Shown here one piece after another: positions 16,327 to 25,880 of a DNA stretch of 64,000 nucleotides. How positions within the stretch are numbered: the stretch's first letter is position 1; each line of letters begins with the position of its first letter. Made by a program: the position numbers and the translations under genes. The DNA is taken from the NCBI RefSeq assembly GCF_018613755.1, contig NZ_JAGGPP010000001.1, positions 124,001 to 188,000 on the forward strand, written 5' to 3'. Source of the stretch: Arthrobacter sp. ISL-72. Its GTDB lineage: Bacteria > Actinomycetota > Actinomycetes > Actinomycetales > Micrococcaceae. The notes below the pieces were generated by a model that was not told the origin of the DNA, made no database searches, and saw nothing but the letters and a program-made list of their open reading frames with translations.

Positions 16327-17331
16327 GTGACCACCACCCTTGACGCCCGCCCCGGCGGCATCGTTCCGGCCGTAACGGTCGAAGCCACTGCCGCACGTTC
16401 GGCACCCGGGACCCGCACCGCAGAATTCGTCCTCACCCTGGCCTGCCCCGAACGGCCAGGCATCGTCCGGGCGGTCACCACGTTCCTCGCCGACCGCGGC
16501 TTCGACATCGTGGAGCATCAGCAGTTTGATGACCACATCAGCGGGAAACTGTACCTGCGCACCGCCTTCACGCGCAGCAGAACCGAAACGCGCGACCGGG
16601 CACATCAGGACTTCACGGGCTCAGATCCGGAACCGCTGCCGGACGCCAACCAGCAGACCGCCGCACTCCTCACGGCCGAGTTCACCCCGACAGCCGCTGA
16701 TTTCGGCATGGATTTCGCCTTCCATGACGGCCGGCCCCAGCGGCTGCTGGTCATGGTCTCGAAGTTCGGGCACTGCCTCAACGACCTGATCTTCCGGTGG
16801 CGGGCAGGCAGCCTGGGTGCCGAGATCGCCGTCGTGGTTTCCAACCACGAGGACCTGCGCCCCATGGCGGAAAACGCCGGGCTGCCTTTCATCCACGTTC
16901 CGGTGACCTCCGCAAACAAGCCCGAGGCAGAGGCGCGGCTGCTGGAACTTGTCGCCGAGTACGATGCCGACCTGGTGGTCCTGGCGCGTTACATGCAGGT
17001 GCTGTCCAACGGGCTGTGCAACGAACTGCGAGGCAGGGCAATCAACATCCACCACTCGTTCCTGCCCGGTTTCAAGGGCGCCAAGCCTTACCACCAGGCG
17101 TATGACCGCGGCGTGAAACTCATTGGCGCCACCGCGCACTACGTGACCGCCGACCTGGATGAAGGACCCATCATCGAGCAGGAGGTCTTCCGCGTGGACC
17201 ACAGCCTCGACCCGGACGCCCTCGTCACGGTGGGCCGCGATGCCGAGTCGCAGGCCCTGTCCAGGGCGGTCAGGTGGCATTGCCAGCACCGCGTCCTGCT
17301 CAACAACACCCGCACCGTCGTCTTCCGCTAA
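16327..17331 (+). CDS. purU: Formyltetrahydrofolate deformylase
   Basis: 334 residues from GTG 16327. The N-terminal ACT domain is visible (FVLTLACPERPGIVRAVTTFLADRGFDI), then the formyltransferase-like hydrolase domain with KFGHCLNDLIFRWRAG, VVSNH, and the catalytic NIHHSFLPGFKGAKPYHQAYDRGVK, GATAHYVTADLDEGPII. It hydrolyses 10-formyl-THF to formate and THF, so it releases THF for further methyl uptake. Upstream BCCT and downstream dimethylglycine oxidase confirm a catabolic placement. About 40 residues precede the ACT domain, longer than most homologues; a later start is possible. Confidence 0.93.
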   Translation: MTTTLDARPGGIVPAVTVEATAARSAPGTRTAEFVLTLACPERPGIVRAVTTFLADRGFDIVEHQQFDDHISGKLYLRTAFTRSRTETRDRAHQDFTGSDPEPLPDANQQTAALLTAEFTPTAADFGMDFAFHDGRPQRLLVMVSKFGHCLNDLIFRWRAGSLGAEIAVVVSNHEDLRPMAENAGLPFIHVPVTSANKPEAEARLLELVAEYDADLVVLARYMQVLSNGLCNELRGRAINIHHSFLPGFKGAKPYHQAYDRGVKLIGATAHYVTADLDEGPIIEQEVFRVDHSLDPDALVTVGRDAESQALSRAVRWHCQHRVLLNNTRTVVFR

Positions 17332-19863
<2,532 letters not shown>

Positions 19864-19896
19864 CGCCTCCCGCCGTCCTGACCCCCTATTGCGAGA

Positions 19897-19948
19897 GAAC
19901 GACGGCGACACTCCGGCTTGTCCGGAGTGTCGCCGTCGTTCTTGGTTT
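19897..19948 (+). terminator. Rho-independent terminator after dimethylglycine oxidase
   Basis: GAACGACGGCGACACTCCGG pairs over 20 bases with CCGGAGTGTCGCCGTCGTTC (19922-19941) with a small CTTGT loop and is followed by TTGGTTT. Confidence 0.9.
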
Positions 19949-20046
19949 AAGGAAGGTCAACGGCGGTGCCCGTCATGATCCCCTCTTCACGCGGTTAAGA
20001 CCCTGCGTTGTGAACAACTCGCATCATCACGTTAGGAGAACGACCC

Positions 20047-20292
20047 TTGGCCGCTTTGTTCGAACTGTATATGGACGCGGACGATTGCTTCAGGTTCCGA
20101 CTTGTCGCAGAGGATGGTGAGGTGATGCTCACCTCGGAGGCTTACGCCTACGAGGACGTCGCCATTGCCGGAATCTGGGCCGTGCGGGAGGCAGCAGTCA
20201 CGGGGAGCATTGTGGATCTCACTGGCAGCGTGCCTCCGGGGCCAGCCGATATTCCGCCGGCTTTCCCCGTCAGTGTCAGTTCGCTCCACTGA
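20047..20292 (+). CDS. DUF1508 (YegP-like) small protein
   Basis: 81 residues from TTG 20047, with AGGAGAACG eight bases upstream. The fold-defining pattern F.LY.D.D..FRFRL.AEDGEV.LTSEAY matches one DUF1508 repeat, here present once rather than twice. Members are small soluble proteins of unknown function. The C-terminus is Pro-rich and its last 17 bases overlap the convergent sigma-factor gene. No functional link to neighbours is evident. Confidence 0.75.
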   Translation: MAALFELYMDADDCFRFRLVAEDGEVMLTSEAYAYEDVAIAGIWAVREAAVTGSIVDLTGSVPPGPADIPPAFPVSVSSLH

Positions 20293-20923
20293 CGGAACCC
20301 GGTTTCGATCCGCTCTGTTGCTCGTACGCGGTGCGCAGCCCCGCCTTGGCACGGATTAGCAACGCGGACACCGCGTTGGCTTCGATGCCCAGGATCGGCG
20401 CTATGTTTCGTGGTTTCTCGCCCATGACCTCGGCGTACCAGAGCACCGTCCGCCACCGTTCCGGCAGGGAACGCATCGCTGCAGCGACGTGTTCCTGCTC
20501 GAACACAGTCAGTACCGCCTCGAGTCCCGGGTCATCGGCAGATCCGGGATCCAGGTCTTCGTCAGGTGCCGGCCGCTCCCGAACGCGCTTGTTCCAGAAG
20601 GTCATCGCTACGGAACGGATTGCGGTGCTCAGGTACGGGCCAAACACATCCGAGGGCCCATATCCGTTCCTGATCGCGCCAACAGCCTTCGTAAACGCGT
20701 CATGGAGCACATCCTCGGATTCCTGTGCGCCAGACATCAGGCTGCCGATAAACCGCAGCCCCGGCCCGCGATACCTTTCATACAGCACCGCCATGGACGC
20801 ACCGTCACCGGCCCGGACGCGGGCAATCAAATCCGATTCATCGCCCTGGACGCCGGATGGCTCCTCGGATGTAGCACGGCGCAGATCCCCGCCCCCGGGT
20901 GAAACGTACTCGATTGTTTCCAT
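20276..20923 (-). CDS. ECF-like RNA polymerase sigma factor (no fused anti-sigma domain)
   Basis: 215 residues from ATG 20923, with AGGGCAGG upstream. Region 2 is visible from residue 30 (DLIARVRAGDGASMAVLYERY, then SEDVLHDAFTKAV), and region 4 from about residue 145 (AAMRSLPERWRTVLWYAEVMG, then KPRNIAPILGIEANAVSALLIRAKAGLR). Region 4 is strikingly like that of the sigma factor at 22031 (shared WYAE/WYVE, KPR, APLLG/APILG, NAVSALL), so the two are paralogues. This one stops straight after region 4. No anti-sigma gene is adjacent. Promoter specificity unknown. Confidence 0.85.
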   Translation of the reverse strand: METIEYVSPGGGDLRRATSEEPSGVQGDESDLIARVRAGDGASMAVLYERYRGPGLRFIGSLMSGAQESEDVLHDAFTKAVGAIRNGYGPSDVFGPYLSTAIRSVAMTFWNKRVRERPAPDEDLDPGSADDPGLEAVLTVFEQEHVAAAMRSLPERWRTVLWYAEVMGEKPRNIAPILGIEANAVSALLIRAKAGLRTAYEQQSGSKPGSVSGAN

Positions 20924-21063
20924 GTGGTTGCCTGCCCTCGACGCCGGAAAGCGAGAACGCACTTCAGGCGCCTCACACTATTCACCCCGGGTGAGCCCGT
21001 TTCATGACGCCGAAACCAAAATCGTTGCTAAAGCGCCTGCAGGGGTTGCCCGTCCGGGCCGCT

Positions 21064-21127
21064 GGAGTCCGGCGCGCAATTGTCCGTCACGGACTCCGGG
21101 CAGCACGGTTAAGGCAGCACGGTTAAG
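21064..21127 (+). repeat. Hairpin plus 2 x 14-bp tandem repeat before the alpha-CTD-like gene
   Basis: GGAGTCCG (21064-21071) pairs with CGGACTCC (21090-21097). GCAGCACGGTTAAG then occurs twice head to tail at 21100-21113 and 21114-21127. Both lie in the 257-base leader between the divergent sigma gene and the alpha-CTD-like gene and could be regulatory. Confidence 0.6.
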
Positions 21128-21180
21128 TCCGTGGATTCCCCCGACGTGGCGGGGTCCAAAATTACTGCGGGAGGATTCTT

Positions 21181-21534
21181 GTGATGCCGGATGGCCAGAG
21201 GTCATTGTCACCGAGTTCCATCGAGCTGCAGCTGGCTCGTCCGATCTCTGAACTGTGCCTCCCTGCACGGGCAGCCAACGGCCTCGCCCGGCACGGCGTG
21301 AACACCGTCGGACAGCTGATTGCACGTTCGCGGCAGGATCTAAAGAACGAGATTCACGGCCTCGGGAGCGGCAGCATCAGCGAAATAGAGAAAGCCCTGA
21401 AGCGGGAAGGCCTGAACCTCGCCGCCGCCGGAAGAGCTTTCCAGTATGGGCGTCCGCTCAGCCGGCATGCCCGGAATCACCAGGCCTGGTTGGCCGGTCT
21501 GCCGGTCTTGAAAGAGGCGGACGGGTTTCAATGA
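21181..21534 (+). CDS. Free-standing RNA polymerase alpha-CTD-like protein
   Basis: 117 residues from GTG 21181 (ATG 21184 also possible) after GGGAGG. Residues 20-80 match the alpha-subunit C-terminal domain: PISELCLPARAANGLARHGV, VGQLIARS..DLKNEI, and HGLGSGSISEIEKALKREGL. Aligned to E. coli alpha by eye, the DNA-contacting R265, N268, G296, S299 and E302 positions are kept, while C269 and K298 are both Gly. There is no alpha N-terminal domain, so it cannot replace RpoA; it may bind UP-like DNA or a sigma region 4. It lies between two paralogous sigma factors. Function is inferred from fold only. Confidence 0.75.
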   Translation: MMPDGQRSLSPSSIELQLARPISELCLPARAANGLARHGVNTVGQLIARSRQDLKNEIHGLGSGSISEIEKALKREGLNLAAAGRAFQYGRPLSRHARNHQAWLAGLPVLKEADGFQ

Positions 21535-22030
21535 AGATTTGCAGGTTTTCGCAGTTCACTCTGGTCCCTGCCTGCTGCGGGGGCCAACAACACTCATGGA
21601 ACGACTGCCGACTGACGGATCGTGGCCGGCAATCCGTTGGCGGCTGGCAGGAGCGCAACTGCGGGGTGCCGTTCCTGCACGGAATCTCCTGGCCAGTCGA
21701 CAGACCGGATCAACGCTGACCCGTAAAATGAGGACCAATCAGCATACGTAGCAATGGGGGGTGTCCGGTATGCCGGAAGGGCTTGAGGGGCGGCTGACCT
21801 TATCAGTGGGCCTGCGGGAGTTCGAGCAAGTGAACCGTGAGTGGTCCGACTAGAACAGCAAGGCACCATACCCGGCCGGCGCCGACCGCCGCGAGTAGGG
21901 GCCAGCGCCGTCACCCGCTGACTTGTTCATGTTTTTTATGATCAAAACGCCCTGGGCTTTTGATTAGGTGATTGAGTGAGCGCTAACACATTGCGTGCCG
22001 CCAGGAATTCAGCGTCCGCCCGGAGTCACT
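21535..22030. other. 496-base gap between alpha-CTD-like and sigma-zinc-finger genes
   Basis: No convincing gene. A 27-codon ORF at 21770-21853 (MPEGLEGRLT start) has a G-rich stretch upstream but no recognisable product. ATCAAAA (21941-21947) and TTTTGAT (21958-21964) form an inverted repeat around a GC-rich loop just before the sigma gene, a possible operator or terminator. Longer frames here have poor codon use and look accidental. Confidence 0.4.
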
Positions 22031-23158
22031 ATGGTACCCAGCTTCCCGTCCATGAAGGCCCCTGCGACCCCGCAGGACGTAACGTCCGCGGGCATGGGCG
22101 GCGCCGCCGCGGCAGACTCCGAAGCGAGGCTCGTCCAGGATTGCCGGGAAGGCAAGACCGGCGCCGTTCTGGAACTGTTCAGGACCCACTGGGAGCCCGC
22201 TTTGGCTTACGCCAACGCGCTGAGCAGATCTTCACATGATGCAGAGGACGCCGCCGCCACTGCATTCCTGAAATCCCTGACCGCGATGCGACGCGGAAAA
22301 GGGCCGGACGGCCCGGTCAGGCCTTACCTCCTCAGGGCTGTCCGCACTGCGGTATTTGACCGTCATTCGTCCACTGAGCACCCGTCAGGGCGAATCGTCG
22401 AGCTGGCTGACGGCCAGAACGCTCACGCTCTCCATAGCGGCTCCCAGGAGCACGACTTCGTGGCGGACGCCTTCGCAACTCTCCCCCTTCGTTGGCAAAA
22501 AGTCCTTTGGTATGTCGAGATCGAAGGACTGAAGCCGCGTGAAGCCGCGCCGCTCCTCGACGTCGCCCCCAACGCACTCTCCGCCCTCCTCCGGCGCGCC
22601 CGCAAGGGACTTCGAGAGGCCTATCTCCTGGTTTATCTGCTCGACTCCGAAAGCCGCGGCTGCGACTCCATGCTGCGGATGCTGGCCGAAGCCGCCCTCG
22701 ACAGCACCACGGTGGCAGGCCAGGGCAAAGTCGACGGACATGTCCGCACGTGCCGGAACTGTCGCCGCGCACTCCAAGGTTTGCGGCATGTCCGTTCCAG
22801 AATGCAAGGCCTCCTGAATCCCGGCCTCCTGCCGGCGGTGCTCTCACCACTCACGGCTGTCCGGATCCTCGAAATCCTGTCATCCCCGTCCCGCTGCCCT
22901 TTGGGCGCCGACAGCCTGAATGGGTCTGTTGACGTTGCACGTACGCTCTTCCAAGGACTGAAAACGATAGGTGCGTCGGCCGCGGTCCTCGTCCTCATGG
23001 TCCTGCCGTCAGCACCGAACGCTGCGATACCCGAGCTGGAATCCGCCGGCCACCTAGGTGGTTGCGGCCCGTATGGAACATCCGTCGGTTGCGTTCATCA
23101 TTCAGCCACAGCCCCGGATTACCTGCAGTTGCGGGCAGGGGTCCGCTCAGCCCAATAG
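22031..23158 (+). CDS. ECF-like sigma factor fused to zinc-finger and membrane segment
   Basis: 375 residues from ATG 22031 (CGGAG upstream; GTG 21995 possible). Residues about 30-85 give region 2 (LVQDCREGKTGAVLELFRTHW, DAEDAAATAFLKSL) and 150-200 region 4 (LPLRWQKVLWYVEIEGLKPREAAPLLD, NALSALLRRARKGLREAY). Then H-x3-C-x2-C in GHVRTCRNCRRAL resembles the zinc-binding anti-sigma (ZAS/zf-HC2) motif, and a hydrophobic stretch IGASAAVLVLMVLPSAPNAAI near residue 325 could cross the membrane. Sigma and anti-sigma-like parts in one chain imply self-control at the membrane. Paralogue of the sigma at 20276. Confidence 0.85.
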   Translation: MVPSFPSMKAPATPQDVTSAGMGGAAAADSEARLVQDCREGKTGAVLELFRTHWEPALAYANALSRSSHDAEDAAATAFLKSLTAMRRGKGPDGPVRPYLLRAVRTAVFDRHSSTEHPSGRIVELADGQNAHALHSGSQEHDFVADAFATLPLRWQKVLWYVEIEGLKPREAAPLLDVAPNALSALLRRARKGLREAYLLVYLLDSESRGCDSMLRMLAEAALDSTTVAGQGKVDGHVRTCRNCRRALQGLRHVRSRMQGLLNPGLLPAVLSPLTAVRILEILSSPSRCPLGADSLNGSVDVARTLFQGLKTIGASAAVLVLMVLPSAPNAAIPELESAGHLGGCGPYGTSVGCVHHSATAPDYLQLRAGVRSAQ

Positions 23159-23203
23159 CGCCATCTTCAGGGTCACGCCGCCGGGAGCGTCCTGTTCAGC
23201 TGG

Positions 23204-23593
23204 CTAGCCCGCGTAGGCGTCGTTTTCGCGCTGAAGGCGCTGGGTGATCAGTTCCACCCGCCGGGACATGCGCGTACCCACCTGGAGCCGGTCGCCGGGC
23301 CAGCTGGAGGCCTCCCAGGAGTCTTCCAGGGCTTTGGCCAGTGCGCGGGAGAGGTAGTACATCTTCCACGAGTGCCTCAGGTAGTGGAGCGCCCGCCTCT
23401 TGTACTCAGGGCTTCGCTTCACCAGCAGGAGGGCTCCGGCCAGTGCATCGGCCACCAGTTTCTGCCCTGTTTGAATTTTTTCCATGCGGACTTCACCACC
23501 CAGTGCGCGGACGATCTCTTCCTTGAACTGTTCACTTCGAGTGTCGCGAGGCCAGCTCAGCATCGGCTCAAGGAGGTCAAAGGATTCCCTCAA
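23204..23593 (-). CDS. Hypothetical protein
   Basis: 129 residues from TTG 23593, chosen because GGAGG lies 7 bases upstream; the GTG at 23611 would put the ribosome site inside the gene. The protein is mainly helical, basic and charged, with KIQTGQKLVADALAGALLLVKRSPEY and a RALHYLRHSWKMYYLSRALAKAL stretch rich in Tyr and Arg. No signal peptide or clear membrane segment. I do not recognise a family. It is divergent from the glucosidase gene at 23724 and convergent with the sigma-zinc-finger gene. Confidence 0.6.
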   Translation of the reverse strand: MRESFDLLEPMLSWPRDTRSEQFKEEIVRALGGEVRMEKIQTGQKLVADALAGALLLVKRSPEYKRRALHYLRHSWKMYYLSRALAKALEDSWEASSWPGDRLQVGTRMSRRVELITQRLQRENDAYAG

Positions 23594-23723
23594 GATCAGA
23601 CCTCCTTCCACTCTGGTATCAGCGGGCGGCTAGGCGTAGCGTCAATGAAACAGACCAAGGCGGCCACCGAGGAGTTATTCCCGGCGCTGCCTCTCCGATG
23701 CCAGTCCATTGAAGGAGTCGGCG

Positions 23724-25880
23724 ATGGCCGGATGGAACGCGGATACAGCTGCCGGGCCTTTGGGGTCCGGGACGGTCACGCTGGTGGAGGGTTCATCATT
23801 CTGTATTTCCTCGGCCAACGGAGACATCCATCCGGAACACCCGCACGGGGTTTTCTTTGAAGACACCCGTATCCTGTCCCGCTGGAACCTGACCGTCAAC
23901 GGTCAGTCCATCGAGCCGCTGGCGGCGGAGACGAAGGAGCCGTACCGCGCCTTTTTTGCCGGCCGTGTTCCCCGCTCGGACGGGTATGCGGACAGCCCGC
24001 TGATCGTGGAGCGCCTGCGTGAAGTTGGTACGGGAATCCTGGAGGAGATCACCGTCCGGAACTACTCCCCGGATGCTGCCGAGTGCGTGGTGGAGCTGAC
24101 TGTTGAATCCGATTTCGCGGACCTGTTCGAGGTCAAGGACGCCCGGATCCAACGGCGGTGGGAAGAGATCCGCCAACCGGACGGCGACTCGCTGACCATC
24201 CTGGCCGCCTGGCAGGACGTCCGGAAAGGAGTCGTGGTCAACGCCGCAGGAGCCGACGTCGGAACGGATGCCCTGACGTACCGGACGGTCATCCCGCCGC
24301 ACGGGGGCTGGAGCACGCGGCTCAGCGTGGTGCCCAAGGTGGACGGCACCGATCCGGCCGCTCCGTTCGCCCATACCGGTGCCGGGGAAACATCCCCCCG
24401 CGACCGGCGCAGGCAGGCCTGGGTGTCCAAGATCCCGGTGCTGCACATGGGCAACCGCTCCATCGAACGGACGCTCCGCCGCAGCTACGACGATCTCGGG
24501 GCGCTCCGTATTGAAGATCCGCACGACCCGGACCGGATCGTAGTGGCGGCCGGCGCACCCTGGTTCATGACCTTGTTCGGGCGGGACTCGCTGTTCGCTT
24601 CCATTATGGCGATGCCGGTGGATCCGTCCCTGGCCCTGGGCACCGTGCAGACGCTCGCCGACCGCCAGGGCAGCGTGGTGGACCCGATGAGCGAGGAAGA
24701 GCCGGGCAAGATCCTGCACGAGGTCCGGCTCGATGTCTCCAGTGGGCTGGCACTGGGCGGAAAGACCGCCTACTACGGCACGTCCGACGCAACGCCGCTG
24801 TTCGTCCTGGTGCTGGGAGAGGTGAGCCGCTGGGGTTTCGGCGCGGACACCATCGCGGCCCTGCTGCCCCACGCGGACCGGGCCCTGGAATGGATCCGTA
24901 ACTACGGGGACCGCGACGGCGACGGATTCGTCGAATACGCGCGCCTCAACGACCAGGGCCTGATCAACCAGGGCTGGAAGGATTCCTGGGACGGCGTCAA
25001 TTTCGCCGACGGCCGCATGGCCGAGGCGCCGATCGCGTTGTGCGAAGTACAGGGTTACGTCTACGGCGCGTACATGGCGCGGTCGTGGCTGGCGTACGAC
25101 GCCGGCGATGAGGCTTTGGCCGCCGACCTCCGGGACTGCGCGGCCCGTCTGAAGAAGCAATTCAACGAACAGTTCTGGCTACCCGAGCGCGGCTATTATG
25201 CCATCGCGCTGGACCGCGACAAGCGTCCGGTCGATGCGTGCGCTTCCAACATGGGCCATTGCCTGTGGAACGGCATCATCGACGAGGACAAGGCGCCGAT
25301 GGTGGTGGAACGGCTGATGTCCCCGGAAATGTTCAGCGGCTGGGGTGTGCGGACCCTGGCGTCCGACATGGGTGCGTACAATCCCGCGAGCTACCACAAC
25401 GGCTCGGTCTGGCCGCACGACAACGCGGTCATCCAGGCCGGCCTCCTGCGCTACGGGTTCGTGGAGGAGGCACAACGGATCTCCACGGCTCTGCTGGAAG
25501 CGGCCGAGTACTCGGAGGGGCGTCTGCCCGAACTGTTCTGCGGCTTCGACCGGAAAAACTTCACCGCCCCCGTGCCCTACCCCACGGCGTGCTCACCGCA
25601 GGCGTGGGCGGCCACCACGCCGATCTCCCTGGTGACGAACCTGATGCGCTACTACCCGCACGTTTCCGAGGGCGGCCTCTGGATGGATCCCGTGCTTCCG
25701 GAAGCCTACGGTGACCTGCACATCACCAACGCCCCCATGGCCGGCGGCCGAATTACCATCGACATTTCCGGCTCCGAGGCGGCCATCCAGGGACTGCCTG
25801 ACGGCATGGTGTTCCATCATGGAACACGCCCCTGGATGGCCGACCTGGTGCAGCGGGCCCGGATGAAGGGAAAGGACTAG
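23724..25880 (+). CDS. Amylo-alpha-1,6-glucosidase / glycogen debranching-like glycoside hydrolase, copy 1
   Basis: 718 residues from ATG 23724 (GAAGGAG upstream). The N-terminal half is the beta-rich domain of this family (HPHGVFFEDTRILSRWNLTVNG, EEITVRNYS); the C-terminal half is an alpha/alpha barrel with GAPWFMTLFGRDSLFASIMAM, ETDH-like region, DRDGDGFVEYARLNDQGLINQGWKDS and NMGHCLWNGI. The Asp/Glu residues in GRDS and DGFVEY are probable active-site residues. Likely acts on alpha-glucans or related glucosides in the cytosol, as no signal peptide is seen. A shorter relative is at 59454. Its stop overlaps the convergent oxidoreductase stop by 4 bases. Confidence 0.82.
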   Translation: MAGWNADTAAGPLGSGTVTLVEGSSFCISSANGDIHPEHPHGVFFEDTRILSRWNLTVNGQSIEPLAAETKEPYRAFFAGRVPRSDGYADSPLIVERLREVGTGILEEITVRNYSPDAAECVVELTVESDFADLFEVKDARIQRRWEEIRQPDGDSLTILAAWQDVRKGVVVNAAGADVGTDALTYRTVIPPHGGWSTRLSVVPKVDGTDPAAPFAHTGAGETSPRDRRRQAWVSKIPVLHMGNRSIERTLRRSYDDLGALRIEDPHDPDRIVVAAGAPWFMTLFGRDSLFASIMAMPVDPSLALGTVQTLADRQGSVVDPMSEEEPGKILHEVRLDVSSGLALGGKTAYYGTSDATPLFVLVLGEVSRWGFGADTIAALLPHADRALEWIRNYGDRDGDGFVEYARLNDQGLINQGWKDSWDGVNFADGRMAEAPIALCEVQGYVYGAYMARSWLAYDAGDEALAADLRDCAARLKKQFNEQFWLPERGYYAIALDRDKRPVDACASNMGHCLWNGIIDEDKAPMVVERLMSPEMFSGWGVRTLASDMGAYNPASYHNGSVWPHDNAVIQAGLLRYGFVEEAQRISTALLEAAEYSEGRLPELFCGFDRKNFTAPVPYPTACSPQAWAATTPISLVTNLMRYYPHVSEGGLWMDPVLPEAYGDLHITNAPMAGGRITIDISGSEAAIQGLPDGMVFHHGTRPWMADLVQRARMKGKD

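Noticed and set aside
21539..21751. 70-codon frame after the alpha-CTD-like gene
   Set aside because: No ribosome site, poor codon positions and overlapping alternative frames of equal length.
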